DNA from: Hypholoma sublateritium FD-334 SS-4
Lineage: Eukaryota; Basidiomycota; Agaricomycetes; Agaricales; Strophariaceae
DNA length: 10,594 bases
Assembly (NCBI GenBank): GCA_000827495.1
Contig: KN817730.1
Location: 23,016 to 33,609 of the forward strand
Direction of reading: 5' to 3'
Each line of letters starts with the position of its first letter. Position 1 is the stretch's first letter. The notes below the pieces were generated by a model. The model was not told the DNA's origin. It saw only the letters and a list, made by a program, of their open reading frames with translations, and searched no databases. The translations under genes and the position numbers were made by a program. Positions 1-7,499 of the stretch are shown piece by piece.

Positions 1-56
1 TTTTCCTGCTTTTTTTCAAACTCAGCTGCTTGCCAGATGCTGCCGGAAAATGGCAC

Positions 57-183
57 TGGGCAATTACCCAGCGACATTGGCCTAAGTGTAAGCACTTGAG
101 GTCTAGATTTGGTGTTGGGCAGTTGCCCAAAGCCCCGGGCAATTACCCTCCCGGATGCATGAACCTTAGGTGGCAACTGCCCA
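57..183. repeat. Cluster of four GGGCARTTRCCC palindrome-like motifs
   Basis: Four near-palindromic 12-14-mers lie within 127 bases: TGGGCAATTACCCA (57-70), TTGGGCAGTTGCCCAA (115-130), GGGCAATTACCC (137-148) and TGGCAACTGCCCA (171-183, the same motif inverted and one G shorter). Each has GGGC/TGGC and GCCC/ACCC arms around an A/T-rich core and differs from perfect dyad symmetry by one or two bases. The density is far above chance for a 12-mer. They could be binding sites of a dimeric regulator or remnants of a dispersed repeat. No gene start is nearby to decide this. Confidence 0.6.
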
Positions 184-603
184 TAGTTGATACATGAGTG
201 CAGCGGCTACTGGTGTCCTAAAGTTGTTGAACACTGACGATATGACAAGTCTGGGTTTTCCGAAACATTAAACGCTCTATTTCTACGTTCAGTTCCTGCT
301 TTCTCGAAAAAACTACAGGCCGTTCATTATCTCGAATCATTTATAGAATCTCAGTTGTGAAGTTTGGACGTGCGGTCTTCATCGAGATTGTGCCGCATGC
401 TATCGAGATGATTATCTCTACCGAGAACCGCGACAACCTTCGAACGAGATAACTTAAGGCAGCCTGCAGGATGCTTCCCGAGGCGTGCGATCGCCTGATA
501 ATTTTATGCACAAAAGAAATTCATTAACAATAAACTTAAAACAAAGTGTTGGCGGCCGATACCGGTGGCCCGAGAGGTGAAGGTGAGGTGAAGGAGGAAT
601 GGT
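184..603. other. Non-coding stretch, nothing recognised
   Basis: About 420 bases of mixed composition with stops in all frames and no ORF of useful length. It contains scattered copies of the short word TCGAGAT/ATCTCGA around 330-450 but no clear array. No RNA gene or transposon terminus was seen. Confidence 0.5.
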
Positions 604-622
604 GATGACTCATGAGCCATCA
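603..622. other. 20-bp near-palindrome containing ATGACTCAT
   Basis: TGATGACTCATGAGCCATCA is symmetric at 18 of 20 positions. Its left half holds ATGACTCAT (605-613), the classical Gcn4/AP-1 bZIP site. It sits in the diverged first copy of the 73-bp tandem repeat, so it may only be a variant of the CATGA...TCATG dyad present in every unit rather than a working operator. Confidence 0.35.
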
Positions 623-829
623 TGGCCGTTATTGACATTTAATACTGAGAGATGTGTGAGGTTGAAGCCATCGAAGGCATGATGAACCGTCATGGCATTT
701 ATTGAAGTTTGCTAAGGTTGAGAGATGTGTGAGGTTGAAGCCATCGAAGGCACGATGAACCGTCATGGCATTTATTGAAGTTTACTCAGGTTGAGAGATG
801 TGTGAGGTTGAAGCCATCGAAGGCAATGA
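604..829. repeat. 73-bp tandem repeat, about three copies
   Basis: The unit begins GAGAGATGTGTGAGGTTGAA at 647, 720 and 793, giving an exact period of 73 bp. Copies 647-719 and 720-792 are almost identical (a few substitutions such as GGCATGATG/GGCACGATG and TTGCTAAGG/TTACTCAGG). The third copy breaks off near 829, and a more diverged partial copy lies upstream at 604-646. 73 is not a multiple of three and the frame is not kept open, so it is non-coding. Each unit contains a small dyad, CATGA-N7-TCATG (CACGA in the second copy). Confidence 0.9.
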
Positions 830-1918
830 TTGGCGGCTAGAACATTGGCAGGTAGAATATTGTAAGGATACAATTCGGCGCCGATACTGCGAACATACCT
901 ATTGGAGCAGCAAGTCCAGGGTTTCTGTCACACCTCACATACGATTCAGTGATATAAATGGGGGATTGGCGCGGCTGTCGTTTAGTCCAACACATTTATG
1001 TCATCGAAGCTTGGCGGCAGGAGCTCGGTGTGGCAGCTCTACGATCTAGAAATAGTAGAACTTACCACGTTAAACAGCAAACCATGCGGTACAGTAGCGG
1101 CGTCGCATTGGAGAAGCGTCAAGTAGCTCCTTGTTTCTGCGGAATAGATATGAACGGACGCTGAAAAAGTTGTGGATTGTTAGAATTATTGTCTGTGTTA
1201 AATGGGCTATATTCGACCAACCGCGGCGGCAAATATGTTTCGTACACGAATTGTTGGCGCCGTGTTCTTGGAGATTTGTTTAGGTTATGGGGTGCTGCTC
1301 CCTGTCAATCGGTGTTAGCTCAATTTCCGGTTGGATTGCGACTGATCCATACATACTGCGGCTGAGCCAGCATGCAAACACCGAGCTCCGAGAGCACTGA
1401 GCACCGAGAAGCGCGTTTCGTTATCCTGGCGAAATGGGCGGTCTCTCGGCAGTGTTCTCGGTGGAGCACAGGCGATAGCAGGTTGCCAAGTGGAGCACGA
1501 ACAGTGTTTAGGTCATTGAGAGGGTCGCTGGAAGATCAGTCATCAAGAAATCTGAGGTTCTTCGGGAGGATCGGCTAGGATGGAATCTTGCACATTTTCG
1601 GCTGCCAAAAATCCATTTCACACAAGGCAAACTAGAGCCCTCTGCACAGATGATAGCCGGGTTCACACATTTCGGATCCAGGAAGGTATGGGGGCATAAC
1701 TTCTGAATTAGGATGGGGCAGTGGACTCAAACAGATTCTCATTAAAATGATTAAGGTATCAAACAAAGAGCGGTTGCAGGTTGGCGTGTATCGGAAAGAA
1801 GGTAGTCGAAGGCCTGAGGTTCAAAGCCATCCAAAGTGCATTAGATTTGTTGTAAAAGTAAAGGAGAGTGGTGCGCAATGCTTTCTAAAACAAGTCCTTG
1901 AAGCCATTATCTTCAGTC
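830..1918. other. Gene-free stretch with a weak inverted repeat
   Basis: About 1.1 kb with only short chance ORFs (up to 68 codons) that lack coding character. The one structure seen is an imperfect inverted repeat, CCGAGAGCACTG (1388-1399) against CAGTGTTCTCGG (1450-1461), matching at 11 of 12 positions across a 50-bp loop. The sequence next to 1919 would be the 3' flank of the minus-strand gene. No polyadenylation signal stands out. Confidence 0.5.
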
Positions 1919-2726
1919 TCAGTCGATGACAATGGGGTTGGCAAAACTTCCGTAAGGAGTGGTAGCGGAGGAGCCTGCCAAAGCAGCAGGGGCGGCGGAC
2001 ACAGTGGGAGCCACAGCGTTGGCTGCAGAAGCCGCAGAGCCTACGTAGCGGCGAACTGTGGTGCGGGCACTGGAAGTTGATCCCTCACTGCAGCGCGGAA
2101 GGAAGAAGACGTAGTCAGATCGTGGCCCTTTGAGGGGGGGCGGGTTATAGTTGGATGCATTGGAAAATCCTTCAGACCACCCTTCGTCCTCGGAACAGTC
2201 CGCAAACCCATCTTTGTTGTCAGAGACCCCAGCAGAGCTGGGAGGGGACATGGGAAACGGGGCTGGAGATCTGACAGTCGGCTTGATGTCAAAAGAAGGG
2301 GTTTCGGCGTGGGCGGCTTCGAGCAAAGGAACCTCCTTGGCGCCCTCCAGCTCAAACTCAGAGATATCGGAGAGATCGTCCGCATCGGCCAGTCGATCGA
2401 AGAGGACGATGGCCGTCGTGGTGGTGTCTTTGATGAGTTTGAGGGCCTTCACGGCATCTTCGCAGGTCAAAGCATTAGCTTCAGGTCTTGTATTACAGCA
2501 CATTGTACTTACCGCCGTTCTCATCGAAATAAGTTCGGGTACCGGTGATAATGCGCCTGTAGTCTGTCCGGGAATCGTCACCGGTGGCGGTCGTGGTCGT
2601 AGAGACGCCCGCCTGCTTGTATGTAAGGCGGCGATGGTCCATGGGCCCACGACTCTTGAACGAGACGGCGGCCTTCGACTTGCCCTTATTGGTCTTGGTC
2701 GCCTTGGAGGATCTGCGCTTGGCCAT
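1919..2726 (-). CDS. Orphan protein, two exons, predicted nuclear, C-terminal NPIVID
   Basis: Not a family I recognise. Model: exon 1 2726-2513, intron 2512-2458, exon 2 2457-1919; 250 residues. The start at 2726 has a purine at -3 and G at +4. The donor GTAAGT interrupts codon 72 in phase 1, and the reading continues in frame into exon 2. The acceptor is CGAAG (AAG), which is unusual, and a CTAAT branch-like word precedes it, so the exact 3' splice site is the weak point. Residues 3-18 are Lys/Arg/Ser/Thr-rich and look like a nuclear localisation or nucleic-acid-contacting tail. Residues 44-60 (TTTTATGDDSRTDYRRI) form a compact segment. Residues 96-170 are acidic and Ser/Pro-rich, and 200-240 are Ala/Ser/Thr-rich. 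The protein ends NPIVID, where IVID followed by the C-terminus fits a SUMO-interacting motif (consensus only). Most of the C-terminal half is probably disordered. It is transcribed divergently from the truncated gene at 3145. Confidence 0.6.
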
Positions 2727-3144
2727 TGCGAAAGGAGTGACAAGGTTATTAAAAAGAAAAGCAAGCGCGCGAGGGAGGGGAGGTGACCATAGCGCGTTCG
2801 GGGTGGGGGGTTTTAAGTGAGAAGTCGATGGGGGTCATGGAAAGCACCTGAACGCTTAGCGCTGGGATCTCAAGTTGCCGGATTCAGACCCTCAATAACA
2901 ACATCGCCAAATAGATCCGATCGAGCGCGCGGCGCGCTCCTCTCCGCCCTCCCTGATCTCGGCACTTTCACGCTCGTAAAATCGCTAGTCTGGCCCCATG
3001 CCCAGATGGATTTTTACGAAGAGATTGACTACCGTAATCGTGAGTTTGCCGTGACATAGCGTGTTTTGCCACCCACTCACCTTTCTCACCTTTCTCTCAC
3101 TTTTTTCAATTTGTTCCCGGCATCTACCAACCTTCTTTGCTCTC
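2727..3144. promoter_or_regulatory. Divergent intergenic region with CT-rich leader
   Basis: 418 bases between two divergent starts (2726 minus, 3145 plus). On the minus side, CTTTTCTTTTTAATAACC (about 2743-2760) is a pyrimidine-rich, TATA-like leader. On the plus side, a tandem CTCACCTTT CTCACCTTT at 3076-3093 followed by CTCTCAC and a T run is the CT-rich pre-start tract common in filamentous fungi. A GC palindrome (2923-2939) lies between them. No ORF here looks coding. Confidence 0.45.
2923..2939. promoter_or_regulatory. 17-bp perfect GC palindrome
   Basis: GAGCGCGC-G-GCGCGCTC is a perfect 8-bp inverted repeat around one central base, roughly midway between the two divergent starts. Its position and symmetry suggest a dimer-binding site, but no named factor can be assigned. 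Confidence 0.4.
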
Positions 3145-3273
3145 ATGGTCAACCCAGGAGGATTCAAAGGCATTCGGAAGGAATTCTTAGAAGCCCAGCA
3201 AGAGCTCTACAATGCCGCCGTCGAAGGAAACCATGTCGCCGACACCGTAGCCGATATACAGCGGCGCTATTTC
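3145..3273 (+). pseudogene. Truncated 5' fragment of MVNPG-type orphan gene
   Basis: The ATG at 3145 follows a CT-rich leader and opens 43 residues beginning MVNPGGFKGIRKEFLEAQQE and ending VADTVADIQRRYF. From memory, this N-terminus belongs to a family of much longer (several hundred residues) orphan proteins in Agaricomycetes, where an acidic and charged region normally follows RRYF. Here the similarity stops at about 3273. The frame stays open to 3528, but the remaining 85 residues (from TLGPRP) have no family character and lie antisense to the neighbouring minus-strand gene. I read this as a gene cut at about 3273 by rearrangement, leaving promoter and first coding segment. Alternatively it could be a short first exon whose continuation lies elsewhere. 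The family link is recall, not a search. Confidence 0.5.
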
Positions 3274-3327
3274 ACATTGGGGCCCAGGCCAAACATAAAT
3301 TCTACGAAGTTTTTGCAACAAATTGAC

Positions 3328-3837
3328 CTAAGGATCCTGCTTCTTATCATCCTCTACCCCAATCAAAGATATCTTGATGCTCCCCAACAAATTATTCCAT
3401 GCCTTGCTATCTTCATCAGCACATTGGAGGCGTTCAAATTGCTCCGCATAAAGCCGCATGCATGCCTGGTCGTAGGAAATGTCGTCCCTCTGTTGAATGG
3501 CTTTGATCCACCTGTGTATTTGCAATAATTCCTCTGAGGTCATTGGCTATCATTGGGATAAGAGGAATGAAAGCGGAAAATGCGGCAAGAGACTCACNGG
3601 ATCATCCGGGATGTTCATGAAGATCCCCTCAACTTCGTCGTAGGGAGATTGATCGTCGGCAGTGGCGGCTTGAGCAGAGGCAGGCTCGGTGCTCTCTGCA
3701 ATAAGTAAGCTGTGCTCGTAGGCCNGCACCATGAAGTGTGGCATAACATATTTGTCGTGGTTGGCCCCCATCGTTCCTATAGCGAAACCCTTGGGAGCAG
3801 AAGNGGTCTTGCGTGGNGAGGTTTTCTTGGAGGACAT
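3328..3837 (-). CDS. Small orphan protein, two exons, 152 residues
   Basis: Not recognised. Model: exon 1 3837-3598, intron 3597-3547 (51 bp, donor GTGAGT, acceptor TAG), exon 2 3546-3328. Both junctions are phase 0 and the reading is continuous. A downstream CAG acceptor at 3534 would break the frame, so TAG at 3547 is preferred. The ATG at 3837 has A at -3. Residues 1-16 are Lys/Thr/Pro-rich (MSSKKT...PRKT), typical of a nuclear or basic tail. Residues 17-48 (KGFAIGTMGANHDKYVMPHF onward) look folded. Residues 49-80 are acidic and low complexity. Residues 82-122 (EELLQIHRWIKAIQQR, then ISYDQACMRLYAEQFERL) look like two amphipathic helices. The tail is charged (EDDKKQDP). Four ambiguous bases fall in exon 1. 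The gene starts 185 bp from, and divergent to, the zinc-cluster gene at 4023, which suggests co-regulation. Its 3' end abuts the breakpoint of the truncated gene at 3145. Confidence 0.6.
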
Positions 3838-4022
3838 GGTTGTAGACGATAAGATCAATCAGTGATTCCCATGCCGGGGGCTGATGCGGCCACAGTTCTA
3901 AATTTGGCAACTGTTTACGTGTCACATGACATGGTTGATTGATGATGGATTGCGATTTCCATCAACACATCTCTTCCATCCCTCTACTACTGCCGTTCCG
4001 CCACCCGCTCCGTTCAGCCGAA
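3838..4022. promoter_or_regulatory. Short bidirectional promoter with inverted ATCAATCA/TGATTGAT
   Basis: 185 bases separate the two divergent ATGs. ATCAATCA (3854-3861) and its exact reverse complement TGATTGAT (3936-3943) lie 74 bp apart, so each gene sees the same element in a comparable orientation. A GTGTCACATGACAT near-dyad is at 3920-3933. The plus-strand leader before 4023 is CT/CA-rich (CACATCTCTTCCATCCCTC). Sharing of this region is inferred from spacing alone. Confidence 0.45.
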
Positions 4023-5628
4023 ATGTCTGCCGCTCAACGCAAGATCTCTTCCAACGAAGCTGCCGCGCTCATTCCCGTGGTNGATGGAATGCTACGACGA
4101 GCTGTGAGGGAAGGGAACCTGGAGGAAGTCACGGAGCGGGAGCGCGGAAACCTCGTGNGTATCCATTGTGTGCTCATACAAAAGCAGCACTAACCTTCCT
4201 CAGACTGCAATTCTCGGGCACCCCGATCACAACCTCTTGCGGCAATCGCACCCCGCGTACCTCTGGGGGTATTCCTCCCGCTACAAGGCCGCGCGCAAGG
4301 CCAAAACNCTCACACCCGAGTTCTACGCGTNGGAAAATGCGCGGGTCGATGCTTTTCTGGCNAAGACGGGCCGCAAGGAACGTGCTGGAACTGCCGGTGN
4401 GGATGCCCCTGTACCCAGCCGCACAGACGAGATCAGCGCGGGGCTGGTCCNCATGTCGTTGGACCCGGAAGACCCCCTGCGGGATGCTNGCGGCACGAGG
4501 GCCAAAGGCAGCGGCGTCCGTTTCTCCCCCTTGCCGCCGCCANGAGGGAATGAACAGTCCGGGAGCGGCCGCCGGAATGAACGACCCGTCCCTACGTTCC
4601 AGGCAATCGACGAGGAGTCCGAGGACGTCGACATGGACGACGGTAAAGGCGAAGGCTCCTCGGGAAAGCGCAAGCGCCCGACGGAAGAAGAGTGGGTGTC
4701 CCCGGCTGAGGACGAACCTCCGCAGGCGCCAGCACCGCCGCCAGTCGATAACAAACGCCGCCGAACAGCGGAACCCACCGGCGGCTCCNGACAGCGACNA
4801 ACGCCGCTCCCCACCGACATCGCCATCGTCCCACCGTGCGAGCGGTGCGCCAGGTCCTCATTGCACTGCGTGCAGCAGAAGGGTGGCGACGATGACAACG
4901 AGGGCACATCGTCGAAGAAGANGCGCGGCGGGTCGACGCTCAAGGCGTGTTACCACTGCGCGACGACCCGCCACCGCTGTGTCCANGGAGGCAAACCAAT
5001 CCGTGNGCGGAAGAAGGGCAAGAGCCGTGCCGATGTCACGGAGATGGAGGAGANCGAAGAGGATGAATTGGCGGAAGGTAAGCGGCATCAAAACGATACC
5101 GCCATTNCCTACTGATTACCGCAGAATCCGCTCCCCCCCGTCCCAAGCCCAGGCCGCGGAAAGCTGTAGCCCCGGCAGCAAAGTCAGGCACTGGTAAGTG
5201 TTCCGGCACGTAAAGCGGGATGAATATCTGACATGTTTTTTAGTGGACGACGTGGCGGCAAGGGCGAAAGCTGCTGCNGATAAAGCGGCGGCAGAAGTGC
5301 TAGCCGAGCACGCTGAACAGGTGCGGAAAGAGCAAGCGAAGCGCCGCGCGGAGGAAGAGAAGGCAGCAAAAGCTCGCGCGGCAAAAGCGAAGGCGGAAAG
5401 GGAACGGGTCGAGCGGGCGGCAGCGGCTGAGAGAGCAGCGGCACGAGAGAAACAAGCCGCAAAGAAGAAAGCGGCAACAGCTTCCCTGGAAATCCGGCAA
5501 GCCGCCGCACTCNGTCCGCCACCGAAGGCCGGCAAGAAAGCCAAGGGCAAAGGCAAGGAACGTGCACGATCCGACGACGACGAGTACGATCCATCGGAGG
5601 AGGATGACGATGAGGAGGATGAGGGGGC

Positions 5629-5659
<31 letters not shown>

Positions 5660-6253
5660 ATAGACAACCCCAACAGCAAGTCCGCATGGATGGACGCGAT
5701 TGAACAATCGCACGCCGCCGGAATGCCCCAGTGGGCAGGCGCCCTTGCCGAGCGGCTGTTCCAACTCGACCGGGATCAAACTCGGATGGAGGAGTCCCTC
5801 CTCCCCGAGGTAGCTCGTGCCAACGAGCGGGTCTCGCGCGTCCGCGGACGTTACGACGGGGTCGATCGTCGACTGGAAGANCTTGAGGAGAGGGTGCACG
5901 ACATGGCCNTCCGGCAACAGACCTTCGAGCAGGAAATTCGCGGGCGGGTCGTGCGGATGGAAGAGCGCATCGACAAACGCGTCGAGAACATGCGCGCGGA
6001 ATGGCAAGAGGCGCTGTCGACGCAGAATACGTGGGTACTGGAGAGGCTGGAGACATATGGTGCGCGCTTGAACCGTCGGCATGACCGGTTTGCCCAGATG
6101 GAATCTCTTATCGGATCGACGGTCCCGGATGGGGCGGATTACTGCATTCAGCTGCCGGTGCCGCCGCCCAACATCAGGAAAACCACTTTTTTTCCCAGGG
6201 CGCTTCTGGGAAATTCACACATTCTAAAAGTAGCCTGGGTACGCGTAGTCTAA
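4023..6253 (+). CDS. Zinc-cluster-like, coiled-coil nuclear protein, four exons
   Basis: Model: exons 4023-4154, 4204-5077, 5125-5193, 5244-6253; introns 49, 47 and 50 bp; 694 residues, in frame throughout. Donors are GTGNGT (the N fits GTRNGT whatever base it is), GTAAGC and GTAAGT; acceptors are CAG, CAG and TAG. Residues 1-100: possibly folded N-terminal region (ILGHPDHNLL, HPAYLWGYSSRYKAARK). 175-236: acidic stretch and two basic patches (GKRKRPTEEE, DNKRRRTAEP), likely nuclear signals. 256-303: C256-X2-C259-X6-C266, 26-residue spacer, C293-X2-C296-X6-C303. This resembles Zn2Cys6 half-clusters but with a spacer much longer than the Gal4 type, so it may be a distinct zinc fold. 359-440: Ala/Lys/Glu/Arg coiled coil. 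469-499: acidic block with a poly-Asp run. 503-650: second coiled-coil region rich in Glu/Arg heptads. The last ~30 residues look different and may be read-through beyond the ancestral end. A DNA-binding or chromatin role is plausible but inferred. Twenty ambiguous bases lie within the gene span. Confidence 0.7.
6191..6213 (+). other. Hairpin near 3' end of the zinc-cluster gene
   Basis: TTTCCCAG (6191-6198), a 7-nt loop GGCGCTT, and CTGGGAAA (6206-6213) form a perfect 8-bp stem preceded by a T run (6187-6193). It lies 40-60 bases before the predicted stop at 6253, where the protein loses its coiled-coil character. It could be an RNA structure at the 3' end of the transcript or the edge of an inserted sequence. 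Confidence 0.45.
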
Positions 6254-6530
6254 TATTTATATCTCTGAATTGATTTTCATGACACGTCATTCAATTGATA
6301 TGCTCTATAAGTAGTCATAAATACTCTGGGAGTGACCTGGAAGCGCCGTAGATTGCTTTTGAATGCTTCAAGACCCATTAGTACCAATAACTTGTATATA
6401 TCACCACTATACTGTGTAGTTCATATTTAGCTTCTCCTGCTTGCATGAAGTTGTATTTAAAAGTATATTATTCACTATATAACCTACGTTTAATGGAACT
6501 ATACTAATCAAACAGTGCGCCAATGCGCTA
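6254..6530. other. AT-rich spacer with nested dyad
   Basis: The composition shifts abruptly to AT-rich after the stop at 6253, as expected of a 3' UTR/intergenic region. At 6266-6298, TGAATTGA and TCAATTGA (7 of 8 complementary) flank ATGAC-AC-GTCAT (6279-6290), making a nested imperfect inverted repeat. Nothing coding was seen. Confidence 0.5.
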
Positions 6531-6659
6531 AATCCCCCCATCCGATCCAGCAGGGTTAGCGCTGAGCCGGAACTGAGCCACAACGGGAAGGCGGCACCTC
6601 TGTACCGCTCGCTGCGCTCCTCTACGAGAGCAAGGGCGAGGCCATGCACACTACAGCCC

Positions 6660-7187
6660 TCACGCGCCCGCGCTTGTACTCTCCTCTCCTGTTCCGTCGC
6701 AACCACCGTCGTCAACGACGTGCACGCCCCAGATATCGACGGGCGGAGGCGACGACAGCCACCCACGGCGAACTGGACGTGCGGTAGTTCCGGCGTTCTG
6801 CTCTTCGTTGCCCGCCCAACGCTGCGCCGGATTGGGATACGGGGACGGGCGCGTAGTCTGTGGGGGTGGCGGCGTCAGGGAGGGCGTCGGTCTTCGGCAC
6901 GGCGGCGATATAGGTCCATCGACGACGTCCAGGAGGGCTGCTGCGCCTCTGTTCGGCAGGTGCGGGGACGGCGGGGTGAAGGCAAGAGTGGGCGCACGCA
7001 GATGAGGCGGGGCGATGGGTCCAATCCGCGGACGGTGCACAGAGCGGAGGCGAGCGCGAGGGGGAAGGGGCGACAAATCCAAGCCGCCGTGCTGACGGAG
7101 GCGGCAACGGAGGCGACGGCGTGAGCGGCATGTGGCAGCAGACCCGGTAAGCCGTGTGTACATTCTATTTGTCCGGCGCAGCGTCAA
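6660..7187 (-). pseudogene. Decayed coding copy in GC-rich island (copy 2)
   Basis: Minus-strand translation gives fragments matching those of the copy near 8175-8348, but in more than one frame. LAFTPPSPHLPN followed by AAALLDVVDG is in one frame, and VPKTDALPDAATPTDY in another. The other copy reads LAFTPSPLHLPNGDTAAL, then VSKNNAIPDDATPMDY. At DNA level 6851-7019 aligns with 8175-8348 almost end to end by eye. Shared peptides split by frameshifts suggest an old protein-coding gene that has been duplicated and lost its frame. The flanking translation is dominated by Pro/Arg/Ala from GC-rich codons and should not be read as protein. No known domain recognised. Confidence 0.35.
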
Positions 7188-7326
7188 AGCGTGAGCGGTG
7201 AGCGGGTGGGTGAGGGCGCCGAGCAGGCGACGATGAGGATGGTGGGGAGGGTGCGTAGCAGGGGGGGGGTGAGGAGGCGGGCCGAAACGGTGAAGCAGGG
7301 CGGCAGTGTGCGGGGGGTAGGTGCCG

Positions 7327-7430
7327 GATGCGTCCGCCAGACGCTAAGCCGGCTGCGGTGGCAGCATCTTCGTCCACAGGGAGCATGGAGCCGTCGGTAT
7401 CGACGGTGGGGGGGGGTCTCAAACGGGTAG
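7327..7430 (-). repeat. Third, short diverged copy of the island repeat
   Basis: On the minus strand this stretch translates to ETPPTVDTDGSMLPVDE, matching ETPLPSFVDGSIVPLT of the copy near 8240-8284. The underlying DNA has the same order of words (CTCAAACGGG, CGACGGTGG, CATGGAGCCGTCGG against CTCCGTTCGG, CGAACGAGGG, GATGGATCCATCG). Similarity is weaker than between the other two copies. Runs of nine G at about 7261-7269 and 7408-7416 flank and interrupt it. Confidence 0.3.
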
Positions 7431-7499
7431 CCGGAGCGGAGGCGGGGCAATGAGCCCAGCTGACCGCGCCATGGCCGGCGCGCTGACGCCCAGCTGGTC

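Noticed and set aside
604..829. CRISPR-like array
   Set aside because: Units are contiguous with no unique spacers, and the context is eukaryotic.
1388..1461. Imperfect inverted repeat as terminal repeats of a miniature transposon
   Set aside because: Arms of only 12 bp with one mismatch, no target-site duplication seen, and an unusually small interior.
798..1578. Several 62-83 codon plus-strand ORFs
   Set aside because: No codon or composition support. One begins inside the tandem repeat, and none has a neighbouring exon in frame.
1919..2764. Single unspliced 281-codon minus-strand ORF starting MLFFLITLSL
   Set aside because: The apparent signal peptide comes from the CT-rich 5' leader. 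Starting at 2726 with a 55-bp intron gives a better start context and a coherent first exon, although the AAG acceptor keeps some doubt.
2850..2910. Possible tRNA suggested by a B-box-like word (GGTCTGAATCC on the minus strand)
   Set aside because: No matching A box, acceptor stem or anticodon arm at the right spacing on either strand.
3926..5197. Plus-strand 423-codon ORF in a different frame over exons 1-3
   Set aside because: It is Arg/Pro/Ser-rich shadow translation. The alternative frame joins across three canonical introns and contains the paired cysteine motifs.
5116..6056. Antisense ORFs with poly-Ser or poly-Arg runs opposite the zinc-cluster gene
   Set aside because: The runs are the reverse reading of the poly-Asp GAC repeats and Ala/Lys/Glu codons. 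The plus-strand reading has consistent splicing and domain character.
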